Below, piece after piece: positions 1 to 8,721 of a DNA stretch of 40,044 nt (positions within the stretch are counted from its first letter, which is position 1; the number at the start of each line of letters is the position of its first letter). The notes beneath the pieces were generated by a model. The model saw nothing but the letters and a program-made list of their open reading frames with translations, was not told the DNA's origin and ran no database searches. Made by a program: the position numbers and the translations under genes. Origin of the DNA: an uncultured Eggerthellaceae bacterium (lineage in GTDB: Bacteria > Actinomycetota > Coriobacteriia > Coriobacteriales > Eggerthellaceae); the NCBI GenBank assembly GCA_910588945.1, contig CAJUSF010000063.1, positions 1 through 40,044 on the forward strand, read 5' to 3'.

Positions 1-1
1 A

Positions 2-2353
2 TACAGGCAGGAGGACGGTGGAGCGATCAGCTATATCCGGATCAATGCCAACCCTTCAAATCCGACATCTTACAACTATTGCTTCGTCAAAATGATCAAC
101 GTGTATCAGGACCTTCGCAACGCTAGGCCCACCGCAGGCATCGTCTACAGTCCAAGTGAATGCACGAATCAAGACGTGCTCGCTCGCTTGGACAACATCA
201 GTGCTGACAACTACGAGATAACCAGCGAGGGCGGAGAGAACCACATCTTCACCGAAAACGGCGAGTGGGAGTTCACCTTCATAGATCTCGACAATGGCAA
301 GACCGGTTCTGAAAAAGCCGTCGTCGACTGGATTGACAAAACGCCGCCCACCGCCGATCTCACCTACAACATGAACGGCGCGACGGGCAGGATGGTCGTG
401 CAGGTGGTCAACCCCAGCGAAGAGATAACTTTCGCGGAAGGCAACGGTACCTATGAGTATGTTGCCAACGGAGACTACGAGATCGTGTTCTACGACAAGG
501 CGGGAAACGAAGGCAGGCTGGTTGCCCATGTCGACACATTTGGAGGGATGGAAGCTCCTGACGAGCCTGGCCCAGACCCAGACCCAGATCCCGATCCCGA
601 TCCCGGTCCCGATCCCGAGCCCGAGGTGACGGTGTACCCGCTGACGCTGGATATTGGTGGTGGCACATGGGCGCAAGGCTACACCGCACCCACTGAATAC
701 GACAACACGCAAGCGTTCACGCTTCCTGGCGATGGCAACCTGTCTCGTCCGGGATACACGTTTGCTGGCTGGTTCGCGAAGGACGAAGGCGGGAACCTTG
801 CCGGCGAGGCCGTGACCGAGATCGTGGCCGGAAACACGGGCGCTGTGAACCTATGCGCCAAATGGAACCCCATTCAGTATTCGATAACGTACAACCTTGG
901 CGGCGATGGAACTAACGCACCTGAGGGAATCGACCTCACCGGATTCTCTTCCTACAGAACTGGAGACGCCTTTGCGCTCCCAGATGCCAGCGTTATGAAG
1001 TGGGAAGGCCATACCTTTGCAGGATGGTATGAAAGCGGCGACTTCTCTGGAAACGAGTTGCGCGAAATTCCGGCTGGACATTATGGCGATGTCGAACTGT
1101 ATGCCAAGTGGACGGGCGAGGCATGTGTGGTCAACTACCACGAGAACGGCGGCAAGTTCGAATCGAACCCGCAGCTGGTGTATGGGTTCGACGATGGATT
1201 CTCCGTTGGGCAGACGATAAAGCTGCCGAGCGATATTCTGCGACCGGGTTACGAGTTCGATGGTTGGTACGAGAATGAGGATTTCAGCGGCTTGGCGGTG
1301 TCGGACATCGAGCTGGTCGTGGGTGCGGTCGACCTCTACGCTAAGTGGGAGCTCGTGGAATATGCCATCGACTACGTGACGAATGGCGGAAGCTGGGTTG
1401 ACGACTTCCATGTTCCCGCCAGCAGCTATACGATCGAATCAGAGGACATGCTGCTTCCTGATGCGAGCGGCATTGCTCGCGAGGGGTACAAGTTCAAAGG
1501 CTGGTTTACCGATGAAAATTTTGCTGGGGAAGCCGAGATAGCAATTGTCGAGGGGTCGACGGGCGACAAGACGTTCTATGCGAAATGGGAGCAAGAGCAG
1601 GTCACGCCCCCCGGTCCCGACGAGCCAGGCCCCGATAACCCCGGCCCTGGCGAACCGGATCCCGACGAGCCGGACATGTCTGACGTGGTCATACTGTCGC
1701 TGGCGCTCGGTGTCGATGCGCAGCAAATCGTCAGCTGGACGGAAGTGGAAGACGGCCGCTTCTATGGGCGCATGGAGGTGCTGCGTTCGAAGATGCCCAC
1801 CAAACGCGAGGACTTTGACCTGAAGGTTCCCGACAACGTGGAGATCGTGTCGATCGCCAAGCAGGTGCAGGCATACGCCCTCGGGCATCCGCTGGGGACA
1901 TCCGTCGGCGCGCTTTCGTTGGACGACGCATACGACGTTGCGGCCGCGCGCGATGCCGCCGCGGCCTTCGCCGCCGCGCGCGAAGGATCGCAGTCAGACT
2001 TCTGGGACATCGTGCTTAGGCACAGGGACAACCCCAACTTGCAGAAGACCTACACGCTCGAAGTCGTTCCGGTGGAGGACTCACCTGCGCCCGTTCCGGA
2101 TCCGGACCCGGATCCGACCCCGACACCTATGCCTGACCCGACCCCGACCCCGAACCCGAACCCTGGGTCTTCACCCACTCCGACAACCCCTTATGTCCCA
2201 ACGGCCAACAACGATATCGGAAGCGATGTCGGGCTTGCAAACACCGGCGACAATGCCATGGACGGTGTCCTAGCACTTGGCCTTCTGGGTGTGTGCTTCG
2301 GCGTGCTGTCACTGGTGTTCGGCCTCATCGCCCGTTCTCGCCGCGCCGAATGA
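2..2353 (+). CDS. Cell-wall-anchored InlB B-repeat surface protein (5' end outside window)
   Basis: The frame is open from the first bases of the window, so the true start lies upstream and the ATG at 92 is internal. After an N-terminal part I cannot assign there is an acidic Asp-Pro linker (about 556-630). Four Listeria/Bacteroides-type (InlB B) repeats follow, each ending in a C/YAKW motif at 854, 1100, 1337 and 1577, a period close to 80 residues, with G-W-F/Y cores. A second Pro/Asp/Gly linker, a unique domain (about 1676-2085) and a Pro/Thr wall-spanning stretch come next. The C-terminus has LANTG (2234-2248), a hydrophobic helix and the basic tail RSRRAE, which is a sorting signal. LAxTG is the form known for class E sortases of actinobacteria. 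Expected to be a wall-attached adhesin or surface protein; its ligand is unknown. Confidence 0.9.
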   Translation, partial: YRQEDGGAISYIRINANPSNPTSYNYCFVKMINVYQDLRNARPTAGIVYSPSECTNQDVLARLDNISADNYEITSEGGENHIFTENGEWEFTFIDLDNGKTGSEKAVVDWIDKTPPTADLTYNMNGATGRMVVQVVNPSEEITFAEGNGTYEYVANGDYEIVFYDKAGNEGRLVAHVDTFGGMEAPDEPGPDPDPDPDPDPGPDPEPEVTVYPLTLDIGGGTWAQGYTAPTEYDNTQAFTLPGDGNLSRPGYTFAGWFAKDEGGNLAGEAVTEIVAGNTGAVNLCAKWNPIQYSITYNLGGDGTNAPEGIDLTGFSSYRTGDAFALPDASVMKWEGHTFAGWYESGDFSGNELREIPAGHYGDVELYAKWTGEACVVNYHENGGKFESNPQLVYGFDDGFSVGQTIKLPSDILRPGYEFDGWYENEDFSGLAVSDIELVVGAVDLYAKWELVEYAIDYVTNGGSWVDDFHVPASSYTIESEDMLLPDASGIAREGYKFKGWFTDENFAGEAEIAIVEGSTGDKTFYAKWEQEQVTPPGPDEPGPDNPGPGEPDPDEPDMSDVVILSLALGVDAQQIVSWTEVEDGRFYGRMEVLRSKMPTKREDFDLKVPDNVEIVSIAKQVQAYALGHPLGTSVGALSLDDAYDVAAARDAAAAFAAAREGSQSDFWDIVLRHRDNPNLQKTYTLEVVPVEDSPAPVPDPDPDPTPTPMPDPTPTPNPNPGSSPTPTTPYVPTANNDIGSDVGLANTGDNAMDGVLALGLLGVCFGVLSLVFGLIARSRRAE

Positions 2354-2442
2354 ACAGGGGAATGAACAGGAGGACGTGTTTTTCGTTCATCTTCCCGCAT
2401 TGGAGATGGTTCCCAATGATAGTCCGGTGATCCGCTGAATCT

Positions 2443-2644
2443 GGCACACTGAGAGGCCTACGCCTTTCAGTGTGCACTAACGCCGGGACAACGGGGACGG
2501 GGGATGTTGTCCCATTTTGGACAACGTGGTAGGACAACATCCCCCGTCCCCGTTGTCCTGTCTCGAGCTTCTCACAAGCTCCTCGCTTTTCGGGGTGATT
2601 ATGGCACACTGAGAGGCCTTCGCCTTTCAGTCGCACTAACGCCG
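2443..2644. repeat. Pair of direct repeats that each form a hairpin
   Basis: Copies at 2443-2485 and 2603-2644 begin GGCACACTGAGAGGCCT and end CACTAACGCCG. Copy 1 folds into a stem GCACACTG/CAGTGTGC with an inner AGGC/GCCT stem. Copy 2 has a degraded right arm. They flank the long inverted repeat at 2486-2558 on both sides. This looks like a composite dispersed element and not a terminator, because no T-run follows. Confidence 0.7.
2486..2558. repeat. Perfect 27-bp inverted repeat with CCCCGTCCCC core
   Basis: The arms at 2486-2512 and 2532-2558 are exact reverse complements separated by 19 bp. Each arm is itself bounded by GGACAAC and GTTGTCC around a GGGGACGGGGGAT core, and the loop contains one more GGACAAC. 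It belongs to the GGACGGGGAT-type repeat family found elsewhere in this window. Confidence 0.85.
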
Positions 2645-3025
2645 TATCTCTCTCACTCCGGTCAGTCTGGCGAAGCGTTGTCGGATCGATATGTCAGAGG
2701 TATGTCAGCGCATCATGCCAGGGGGGGGGTGGGGGTGATTTACGTCCGCGCTACCCTGTGCAAGGCCGCTTAGCGGCACGGGAAAATGTCCGCGCTACCT
2801 GTCCGCGCTCCCCACCCGTCCCCTGACATGGAGGCATAGGTGCGGGGAGTGCACGATAATCGCGCATGAGGAATTGAGCATATCCCAATTTAAGCTATGC
2901 TTCCACTTATGTTAACCTGCATTAAAAGAGAATGGTCATATTGCTTGCGTGCAGGCTTTTCGAGAGAAATACCAAGTCGGCCTGCATGGACAATTAGCTA
3001 GCGTAGGCGTTCGAGGAGGTTGGGG

Positions 3026-4039
3026 ATGCAAGCTGCGAAAAGGCGGAAAGTGGCTCTGTCGATTTTCTTGCTAATGTGTTTCGCCCTTTACATTTACGGT
3101 GTCATCTCCGCTCCGTATATACCAAGTCATATCGAAGACATCGCATTGCCACTCGATTTTATGATCGGGATTCCTCTTGCCTTCTATTTTCTCGTTATCA
3201 GGCCGCGAAACCTCACGTTGCTTTCTATCATCCCTGTCATTTGGATCGGCTATGGGCTAAGCGTCGTTGCGCTCGGATCTGCTGATGCGGGCGTGCTTCC
3301 GTATATGCTCACCGTGTTGATCCCCGTAGAGTTCGTAATTGCGGTCAGGGAGTGCTTGAAAGTTGCCAGAGTTTACAAATCCGCAAAAGCAAAAAGCTCT
3401 GATCCCATGTTCTGGTTCGGGGAAACAATGTTCTATCTTGTGAGGAAGGACATGCTCGCCAGCATGGCAGCCGCTGAGCTCAGTGTCTGGCATTACGCGC
3501 TATTTTCATGGCGAAAGAAGCCCCACGTGCGACCGGGAGAGCGAGCCTTTTCCTATCACAACGCTGGCGGCTACATGAGTATGCTGATCGGCCTTGCGCT
3601 CGCGTTCCCGGTGGAAATTATCGGTGTTCACATACTCATATCTCAATGGAGCATCGTTGCTGCGTTTCTTGTCACAGCGCTTTCGGTCTATGCGGCCATC
3701 TGGCTTATTGGTGACGCGCGTGCTCGCGTGATGCGGCCTGTCGTGATTGGCGATGATCACCTTCGCTTAGAATGCGGGATTCAAATGGAGGCGGTAATCC
3801 CGCGTTCCAACATAGAGGCGGTTTGCTTTTCCGAGAATGACATTAACGTTCTTGGGAAGGCGGACAAACTCAACTACGGGACCTTCTATCAGGCAAATGT
3901 TTGGGTTGTGGTTAAGCAGCCCCTTGAAGTTCGCACGATGCTGGGAAAAAAGCGCGTTCGGGCTATTGGTGTAAGTCTCGATGATCCGAAGGCTTTCGGT
4001 GATGTGATCGAGTTGAGCTTGAAGCGTCTCGATGATTAG
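3026..4039 (+). CDS. Multi-pass membrane protein of unknown function
   Basis: I chose the ATG at 3026 because AGGAGG (3014-3019) sits six bases upstream; the in-frame TTG at 3020 abuts that site and is unlikely. The 337-residue product starts with a basic stretch followed by hydrophobic helices at about residues 8-30, 40-60 and 65-110. A cytoplasmic stretch and two more helices (about 185-235) follow. The soluble C-terminal third is mixed alpha/beta with an LRLECGIQME segment, which could resemble a PH-like or membrane-associated beta domain, though I cannot name a family. It stands alone between the repeat-rich gap and the restriction-modification genes, and base composition begins to turn AT-richer here. 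No function is proposed. Confidence 0.75.
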   Translation: MQAAKRRKVALSIFLLMCFALYIYGVISAPYIPSHIEDIALPLDFMIGIPLAFYFLVIRPRNLTLLSIIPVIWIGYGLSVVALGSADAGVLPYMLTVLIPVEFVIAVRECLKVARVYKSAKAKSSDPMFWFGETMFYLVRKDMLASMAAAELSVWHYALFSWRKKPHVRPGERAFSYHNAGGYMSMLIGLALAFPVEIIGVHILISQWSIVAAFLVTALSVYAAIWLIGDARARVMRPVVIGDDHLRLECGIQMEAVIPRSNIEAVCFSENDINVLGKADKLNYGTFYQANVWVVVKQPLEVRTMLGKKRVRAIGVSLDDPKAFGDVIELSLKRLDD

Positions 4040-4347
4040 CGTTATCGCACCGGTAGCTGTTGTGGTTTTTATCCGCTTTGTTATTTCAGTTTGTGTTTAT
4101 GTCGGGGCAATGGCAAAACTGTGCGGATCTCTTGAGTAAAGAGGATCGTTCTTAGCGCTAATTCGACGAGCATGCCATCATCCCCGCCCCTCGACATGAG
4201 TTCGTCCTCCTTATTTAAAAAACATCTCTTGGTGTACTCAAAACGGGATTCCTAGATCGAATAATTGGCGGATGATGTACTCATAAAATTCTCAGACTAA
4301 ACCGATCGCGCCCTCGCCGATTCTGTCTAGTTTTGCGGTTTTAACTG
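4040..4347. other. AT-rich intergenic region upstream of the restriction-modification pair
   Basis: No gene is seen. The region contains one 29-bp copy of a repeat (4172-4200, ATGCCATCATCCCCGCCCC and so on) whose partner lies after the restriction gene at 6819-6847. It also has two loosely similar GTACTCA-containing segments (about 4233 and 4278). The promoter for the methyltransferase is expected near its right end. Confidence 0.6.
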
Positions 4348-4362
4348 AGGACATAATGTCCT
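4348..4362. promoter_or_regulatory. Likely autoregulatory operator of the methyltransferase
   Basis: AGGACATAATGTCCT is a perfect 15-bp palindrome around a central A, 30 bp before the methyltransferase start. From memory of the literature, the HTH domains of M.SsoII and M.Ecl18kI repress their own promoters by binding a 15-bp repeat of the form AGGACA-NNN-TGTCCT, and this site matches that form. Possible -10 hexamers CATAAT (4352) and TAAAAT (4362) overlap or abut it, so binding would block transcription. The link to this gene is inferred. Confidence 0.65.
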
Positions 4363-4392
4363 AAAATATTCCCAGTGCCAAAGGAGGGTAAT

Positions 4393-5577
4393 TTGAGGTT
4401 TTCTACACTGGTTAAAGATAAGAGAACTGCATTGAATTTAACGCAGCGTCAATTTGCGCAAGTTTTAAAACTTGGCAAGAGCGGCGAGCGAACCATTCGG
4501 CGTTGGGAGGCCGGTGAGAGTGAACCCGCGCAAACTCAAGTCATAATAGATGCAATTATGAGGATAGACCCCAAGCCTCCATATTCACAAAAAGACAAGG
4601 CCTCATTTGATTTTTCCTATATTGATTTGTTTGCTGGGATTGGCGGGTTTCATCTAGCTTTCTCGGGCGCAAAGGGCAAATGTTTATTTGCATCGGAATG
4701 GGACAAGTATTGCCAAATACAATACAGCCAGAATTTCGGGATGGTTCCATATGGTGACATTACGCAGATCGAATCATCTGAGATACCGGATCATGATGTT
4801 TTGGTGGCGGGATTCCCGTGTCAGCCCTTTTCAATAGCGGGTGTTTCAAAGAAAAAAAGCCTTGGTCGCGCAACGGGTTTTTTGGACAAATCCCAAGGCA
4901 CATTATTTTTTGATGTCGCTAGGATAATTCGCGCCAAAAGACCCAAAGCTTTCATGCTGGAGAACGTCAAGAATCTATTAAGCCATGATGACGGAAAGAC
5001 ATGGGAAATAATAAAAGGCACCTTGGAAAGCGATTTGAACTACACGATTTTTTATAAGGTCCTTGATGGCGACGGCTTTGTTCCTCAGCATAGGGAGAGA
5101 ATTGTGATTGTCGGGTTCGACAATGAGCGCTATGGACCGGGCGTTTCATTTGATTTTGATATTAAGTATCCGAGAAAAAGAGCAGCGCTAAAGGATATCC
5201 TTGAAACTGAGAATATCGATAGGTACACATTGTCAGACAAGCTTTGGTCGTATCTTCAAAACTATGCAGCAAAGCACAAGGCTAGAGGGAACGGTTTTGG
5301 TTTTGGGATGCCGGATTTAGAGGGCAGTTCGCGTACGTTGAGCGCTCGTTATTATAAAGACGGATCGGAGATTTTAATCCGCCAAGACGGAAAGAACCCA
5401 AGAAAACTCTCACCGCGTGAATGCGCTCGATTGCAGGGTTACCCGGATGAGTACAGAATTGTGGTTTCGGATACGCAGGCCTACAAGCAGTTTGGGAATT
5501 CTGTTGTAGTGCCCTTGATGACGCAGGTTGCAAAATTGATCAATAAAAAAATTAAGGAGCTGGAAGCAGCGAAATGA
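4393..5577 (+). CDS. HTH-containing C5-cytosine DNA methyltransferase, EcoRII/SsoII group
   Basis: Transfers a methyl group to a cytosine in the site cut by the neighbouring nuclease, protecting host DNA. The TTG at 4393 is the likely start because AAAGGAGGG lies four bases upstream; the GTG at 4375 precedes that site. Residues 1-60 form an XRE-like helix-turn-helix (TLVKDKRTALNLTQRQFAQV). The catalytic domain shows motif I DLFAGIGG (from 78), motif IV FPCQP with Cys143, motif VI ENV (190-192), motif VIII QHRER (232-236) and motif X QFGNSV (366-371). All key residues are present in 394 residues. The family-typical HTH doubles as a repressor, fitting the palindrome at 4348-4362. Its stop overlaps the nuclease start (ATGA). 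Composition is AT-richer than neighbouring genes, suggesting horizontal acquisition. Confidence 0.95.
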   Translation: MRFSTLVKDKRTALNLTQRQFAQVLKLGKSGERTIRRWEAGESEPAQTQVIIDAIMRIDPKPPYSQKDKASFDFSYIDLFAGIGGFHLAFSGAKGKCLFASEWDKYCQIQYSQNFGMVPYGDITQIESSEIPDHDVLVAGFPCQPFSIAGVSKKKSLGRATGFLDKSQGTLFFDVARIIRAKRPKAFMLENVKNLLSHDDGKTWEIIKGTLESDLNYTIFYKVLDGDGFVPQHRERIVIVGFDNERYGPGVSFDFDIKYPRKRAALKDILETENIDRYTLSDKLWSYLQNYAAKHKARGNGFGFGMPDLEGSSRTLSARYYKDGSEILIRQDGKNPRKLSPRECARLQGYPDEYRIVVSDTQAYKQFGNSVVVPLMTQVAKLINKKIKELEAAK

Positions 5578-6734
5578 GCGATTTGCTTGAAAAGACCCTT
5601 AGTCGGGTTAGTGAGTCGTCGCTTGTATTTGCAAAATCGCTTTCCCCAAACGACACCGGCCTCACCGGCGGCCATCAGTGCGGTATATATATCCCGAAAC
5701 AAAGCGTCAAATTGATTTTTGCCGAGCCTTTTGAGCGTGGTTCAAATCACGAAAGGTTTGCCCAAATAACTTGGAACGATGAACTAACAACGGATAGCAG
5801 GTTCATCTATTACGGAGTTGGAACAAGGAATGAGTATCGAATTACCCGATTCGGTCGCGGTTTTGATTTGCTTAAGCCAAATCATACCGGCGATGTCGTA
5901 GTTATTTGTAAGAATACAGACGAGCAATACTATGCGTATGTTCTTTCTACCGATGATGAGATCCAAGGATTTCTTGACTTTCTATCTATTCCGATTACTT
6001 CGCTTGGCGGCATAGTTAAAGACGAGGCGACTTATGCGAATCATACAGAAGAAGGTATTTACGAGGATTACTACATTCGATTCGGCAGCGATTTTCCGTC
6101 TACGCTGATAATGGCCGTTTCGGCTCAAGAGATAGACAAGATATTGAATTGCGGTGATATCGATTTAAGTCCTGATGATTTGCTACTTAGATGGATAGAG
6201 ACAGAATACGCGCTGTTTAAGTATATTGAGAAAAGGCACTATTGTTTCGTTGTTGAAGAGCCTGCGAAAAGTCTCGATGACTTCGTGCAAACAGGTCTCG
6301 AAATAACGAACAGGAGGAAGGCTAGAGCTGGAAAATCGCTGGAACATCATCTAGCTGCGCTATTTGATATCTATGAATTGGATTACAGCGCTCAAGCAAA
6401 GACCGAGTTGAAAAAGAAGCCCGATTTTATTTTTCCTTCTGAGGAGGCGTATCAAGACAGCTCATTTCCGGAAGAAGAATTGGTTTTCTTGGGATCAAAG
6501 ACCACATGCAAAGACCGGTGGAGGCAGGTTCTTAGTGAGGCGGATAGGATTAAGGATAAGTATTTGTTCACTTTGCAGCAGGGCGTTTCTCCTAATCAGC
6601 TTGAAGAAATGCACGCCGAACACCTGACCTTAGTTGTTCCTGCGGCTTATCATGGCTTTTATCCAAAAACAGATTTTGAGAGCGTTATTTCTCTCGCAGA
6701 GTTCATACAAAGAGTTAAGAAGCTTCAGTCGTAA
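5574..6734 (+). CDS. EcoRII-family type II restriction endonuclease
   Basis: Cuts unmethylated target DNA, and by family probably recognises CCWGG or a close relative. The N-terminal half (about residues 15-170) matches the EcoRII effector-binding domain, with LSPNDTGLTGGHQCGIYIPK and TRNEYRITRFGRG. The C-terminal half (about 225-385) is the EcoRII catalytic domain. PDFIFPSEEAY gives Asp284 and Tyr293, and KTTCKDRWRQV gives Lys309 and Lys313, with the same spacing as the EcoRII catalytic residues. At 386 residues it is slightly shorter than EcoRII (about 400). The ATG overlaps the methyltransferase stop by four bases, so translation is probably coupled and nuclease made after methylase. Presence of the N-domain suggests a type IIE enzyme needing two sites. 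It appears intact. Confidence 0.95.
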   Translation: MSDLLEKTLSRVSESSLVFAKSLSPNDTGLTGGHQCGIYIPKQSVKLIFAEPFERGSNHERFAQITWNDELTTDSRFIYYGVGTRNEYRITRFGRGFDLLKPNHTGDVVVICKNTDEQYYAYVLSTDDEIQGFLDFLSIPITSLGGIVKDEATYANHTEEGIYEDYYIRFGSDFPSTLIMAVSAQEIDKILNCGDIDLSPDDLLLRWIETEYALFKYIEKRHYCFVVEEPAKSLDDFVQTGLEITNRRKARAGKSLEHHLAALFDIYELDYSAQAKTELKKKPDFIFPSEEAYQDSSFPEEELVFLGSKTTCKDRWRQVLSEADRIKDKYLFTLQQGVSPNQLEEMHAEHLTLVVPAAYHGFYPKTDFESVISLAEFIQRVKKLQS

Positions 6735-6763
6735 ATAGCTTTATCAGGAATTTAGCGTTTTTC

Positions 6764-6847
6764 CATGTCAGGGGACGGGGATGATGACATGAAATCGGGG
6801 GGGGCAATGGTGTCGGATATGCCATCAACCCCGTCCCCTGACATGAG
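6764..6847. repeat. Near-perfect inverted repeat after the restriction gene
   Basis: The arms starting at 6764 (CATGTCAGGGGACGGGGAT) and ending at 6845 (ATCAACCCCGTCCCCTGACATG) are complementary over 27 bp with two mismatches. They are separated by a loop with a G8 run. The right arm (6819-6847) matches 25 of 29 bases, in direct orientation, with 4172-4200 upstream of the methyltransferase. It could act as a terminator-like hairpin for the restriction operon, but no T-run follows immediately. Confidence 0.8.
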
Positions 6848-6975
6848 ATGTTATTTTTGTTTATTCCCTACAAAAATCTTTTCTGAACTGGGATAATGAA
6901 GCGAACACCCGCAGCCATTTACAGAGTTGCGGACGCTGCCAGCCGGTGCTGTCGATCTCGAAGACAAGGGGGAGC

Positions 6976-8721
6976 ATGCTGGAGCTGCTTGAGGATAATG
7001 CCTTGGTCGTGTGCGCTCTTCTTTGCGTACTGGTGGCTCTTTGCATCCTGATCGCCTCTCTTTCGGTGTTGCGCCGCGCAAAGCGCTTGCAGCCCCAGCG
7101 ATCCGTTGCGCCTTCGATGCGATCTTCGGCCTTTCGCGCCTTTGATGCTGCTCCGTTTGCAGCCATGCTCGTCATCGATCCGAAGTTGCGCAGCGTACGT
7201 GCGGTTTCTGGAGCTTTCACCGACCTTACGGGAATTCCGCGACAGCAGATTCTCTCCGATTCGTACCTTTTGGAAAACTGCTTGAGCAAGGATGCGCGCA
7301 GGGATCTCATGGAGGCGTTCGATGCTTGGGATCGGGCGAGCATGCTTGATGTGCAGTGCGACGTGGAAAACATCGCAACGAAGACGACCCGCCGGTGTTC
7401 GGTCAAAGTGTGGCCGGACGCCGCATCGGCTCTTTGGATCATGGAGTTGCGCGATGTGACCGAGGTGCACAACGCGATCATCGATCTTGAGCAAAAAGCG
7501 CAAAGCGCCGAGGCGAGTGAAAAGGCGAAACTGCGATTCCTCTCCGATATGAGCCACGAGATCCGCACTCCAATGAACGGCATAATGGGTACGCTTGCGC
7601 TGGCCGATCTGCATGTGGACGACCCCGACCAGACGCGCGAATATCTCCATCAGGCCGACGACCTCACGAAATATCTGCTCTCCATCATCAACAACGTTCT
7701 CGATATCTCCAAGATCGAGAACGGCAAGATGGAACTCGAGAATCGCTGCTTCAGCTTGAACGACCTGCTCGCACGTGAGCGCGGGCTGTTCTCCGAGTCG
7801 ACCAAAACTAAGGGCATCGACTATGTGGTCAAGGGCGATACGCTTGAGCAGCCCTATGTGGTGGGCGACGAGCTTCGTTTGGCTCAGGTGGTCACCAATC
7901 TTGTCTCCAACGCGCAAAAATTCACCCCAGCGGGCGGGAATATCACGGTAAATATGCTGCATGTGCAATCCACCGATGACCACCTCCACTTTGTCATTCG
8001 CGTTTCCGATACGGGCAAAGGCATGGACAAGGAATTCCTGAAGACCATCTTCGACCCCTTCTCGCAGGAATCGTCGAGCACTTCACGGCAGTTCGGAGGA
8101 ACGGGTCTCGGCATGGCTATTTCAGATCAGATAGTGCGTCTGATGGGCGGATACATCGTGGTCGATTCCGAGGTTGGTAAGGGCACCACGTTTGAGGTGT
8201 ATCTGGGATTGCCGATCGCAAACGACGAGCAGATCGCCGAATACCGCCTTGAGCAGCAAGGCTCGGCATCGTCTGAATCCTCGCTCGCCGATGCCGTTGA
8301 AGACCTCTTCAGCTTGTCCGGCAGCACGATTTTGATGGCGGAAGACAATCTTATGAACGCGAGCATCGCCGAGGAGATGCTGCTCGAAATGGGCGCTGCC
8401 GTGGTAGATCATGCCTGTGACGGCCAAGTTGCCTGCGATCTGTTCGCCGCAAGCGAATCGGGGACATACTCGATCATTCTCATGGATATCCAGATGCCCA
8501 ACATGGATGGGCGGCAAGCGGCGCGCACGATCCGCGCCATGGACCACCCCGATGCCGCCACCATTCCGATCATCGCGCTTTCCGCTGACGCCTATGTCGA
8601 GGACAAGCGAGCATCACGTAAGGCCGGCATGAACGGACATATCTCGAAGCCGATCGTCTACGAGACGCTCGAGGCGCAAATACGTGAGGAGTTGGCCTCT
8701 CTCGGAACGGGGGCTCAATGA
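6976..8721 (+). CDS. Hybrid sensor histidine kinase/response regulator
   Basis: Autophosphorylates on histidine and passes the phosphate to its own receiver domain. The start is ambiguous: ATG 6976 puts the first helix (about residues 8-30) right at the N-terminus, and GTG 6946 would add ten residues. The order is one membrane helix; a PAS-like region (about 45-160); a HisKA domain with MSHEIRTPMN, His194; and a HATPase with NLVSNAQKF (N box), DTGKGMD (G1) and GGTGLG (G2). A C-terminal receiver follows (ILMAEDN acidic pocket, Asp504 in LMDIQMPNMDG, conserved Lys in SKP). There is no extracellular sensor domain and no DNA-binding output, so a partner must supply signal and response. Its TGA lies inside the ATGATGA start of the giant LRR gene, so the two should be co-translated. 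A GATAAT near 6892 may be the operon -10. Confidence 0.93.
   Translation: MLELLEDNALVVCALLCVLVALCILIASLSVLRRAKRLQPQRSVAPSMRSSAFRAFDAAPFAAMLVIDPKLRSVRAVSGAFTDLTGIPRQQILSDSYLLENCLSKDARRDLMEAFDAWDRASMLDVQCDVENIATKTTRRCSVKVWPDAASALWIMELRDVTEVHNAIIDLEQKAQSAEASEKAKLRFLSDMSHEIRTPMNGIMGTLALADLHVDDPDQTREYLHQADDLTKYLLSIINNVLDISKIENGKMELENRCFSLNDLLARERGLFSESTKTKGIDYVVKGDTLEQPYVVGDELRLAQVVTNLVSNAQKFTPAGGNITVNMLHVQSTDDHLHFVIRVSDTGKGMDKEFLKTIFDPFSQESSSTSRQFGGTGLGMAISDQIVRLMGGYIVVDSEVGKGTTFEVYLGLPIANDEQIAEYRLEQQGSASSESSLADAVEDLFSLSGSTILMAEDNLMNASIAEEMLLEMGAAVVDHACDGQVACDLFAASESGTYSIILMDIQMPNMDGRQAARTIRAMDHPDAATIPIIALSADAYVEDKRASRKAGMNGHISKPIVYETLEAQIREELASLGTGAQ

Larger units (their letters stand above)
2354..3025. 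other. Gene-free, repeat-rich intergenic region
   Basis: I see no credible gene here; the open frames overlap inverted repeats and have no ribosome-binding site. The region holds two 42-43 bp direct copies of a hairpin sequence (2443-2485 and 2603-2644), a long perfect inverted repeat (2486-2558), a G9-T-G5 tract (from about 2721), three copies of GTCCGCGCT (from about 2745, 2788 and 2801) and a lone CCCGTCCCCTGACATG (2815-2830). The last element also occurs beside the restriction-modification genes. The promoter of the next gene should lie in the AT-richer part from 2880 onward. Confidence 0.7.

Noticed and set aside
408..712. Minus-strand frames with Arg-Asp or Gly-Ile repeats opposite the InlB protein
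   Set aside because: Artefact of the Asp-Pro repeat read in reverse.
2504..2773. 89-codon plus-strand frame in the first intergenic gap
   Set aside because: Runs through hairpin repeats and a G tract; no ribosome site and implausible composition.
6919..7989. 356-codon minus-strand frame opposite the histidine kinase
   Set aside because: Shadow of a clear kinase gene; no domain and no ribosome site.
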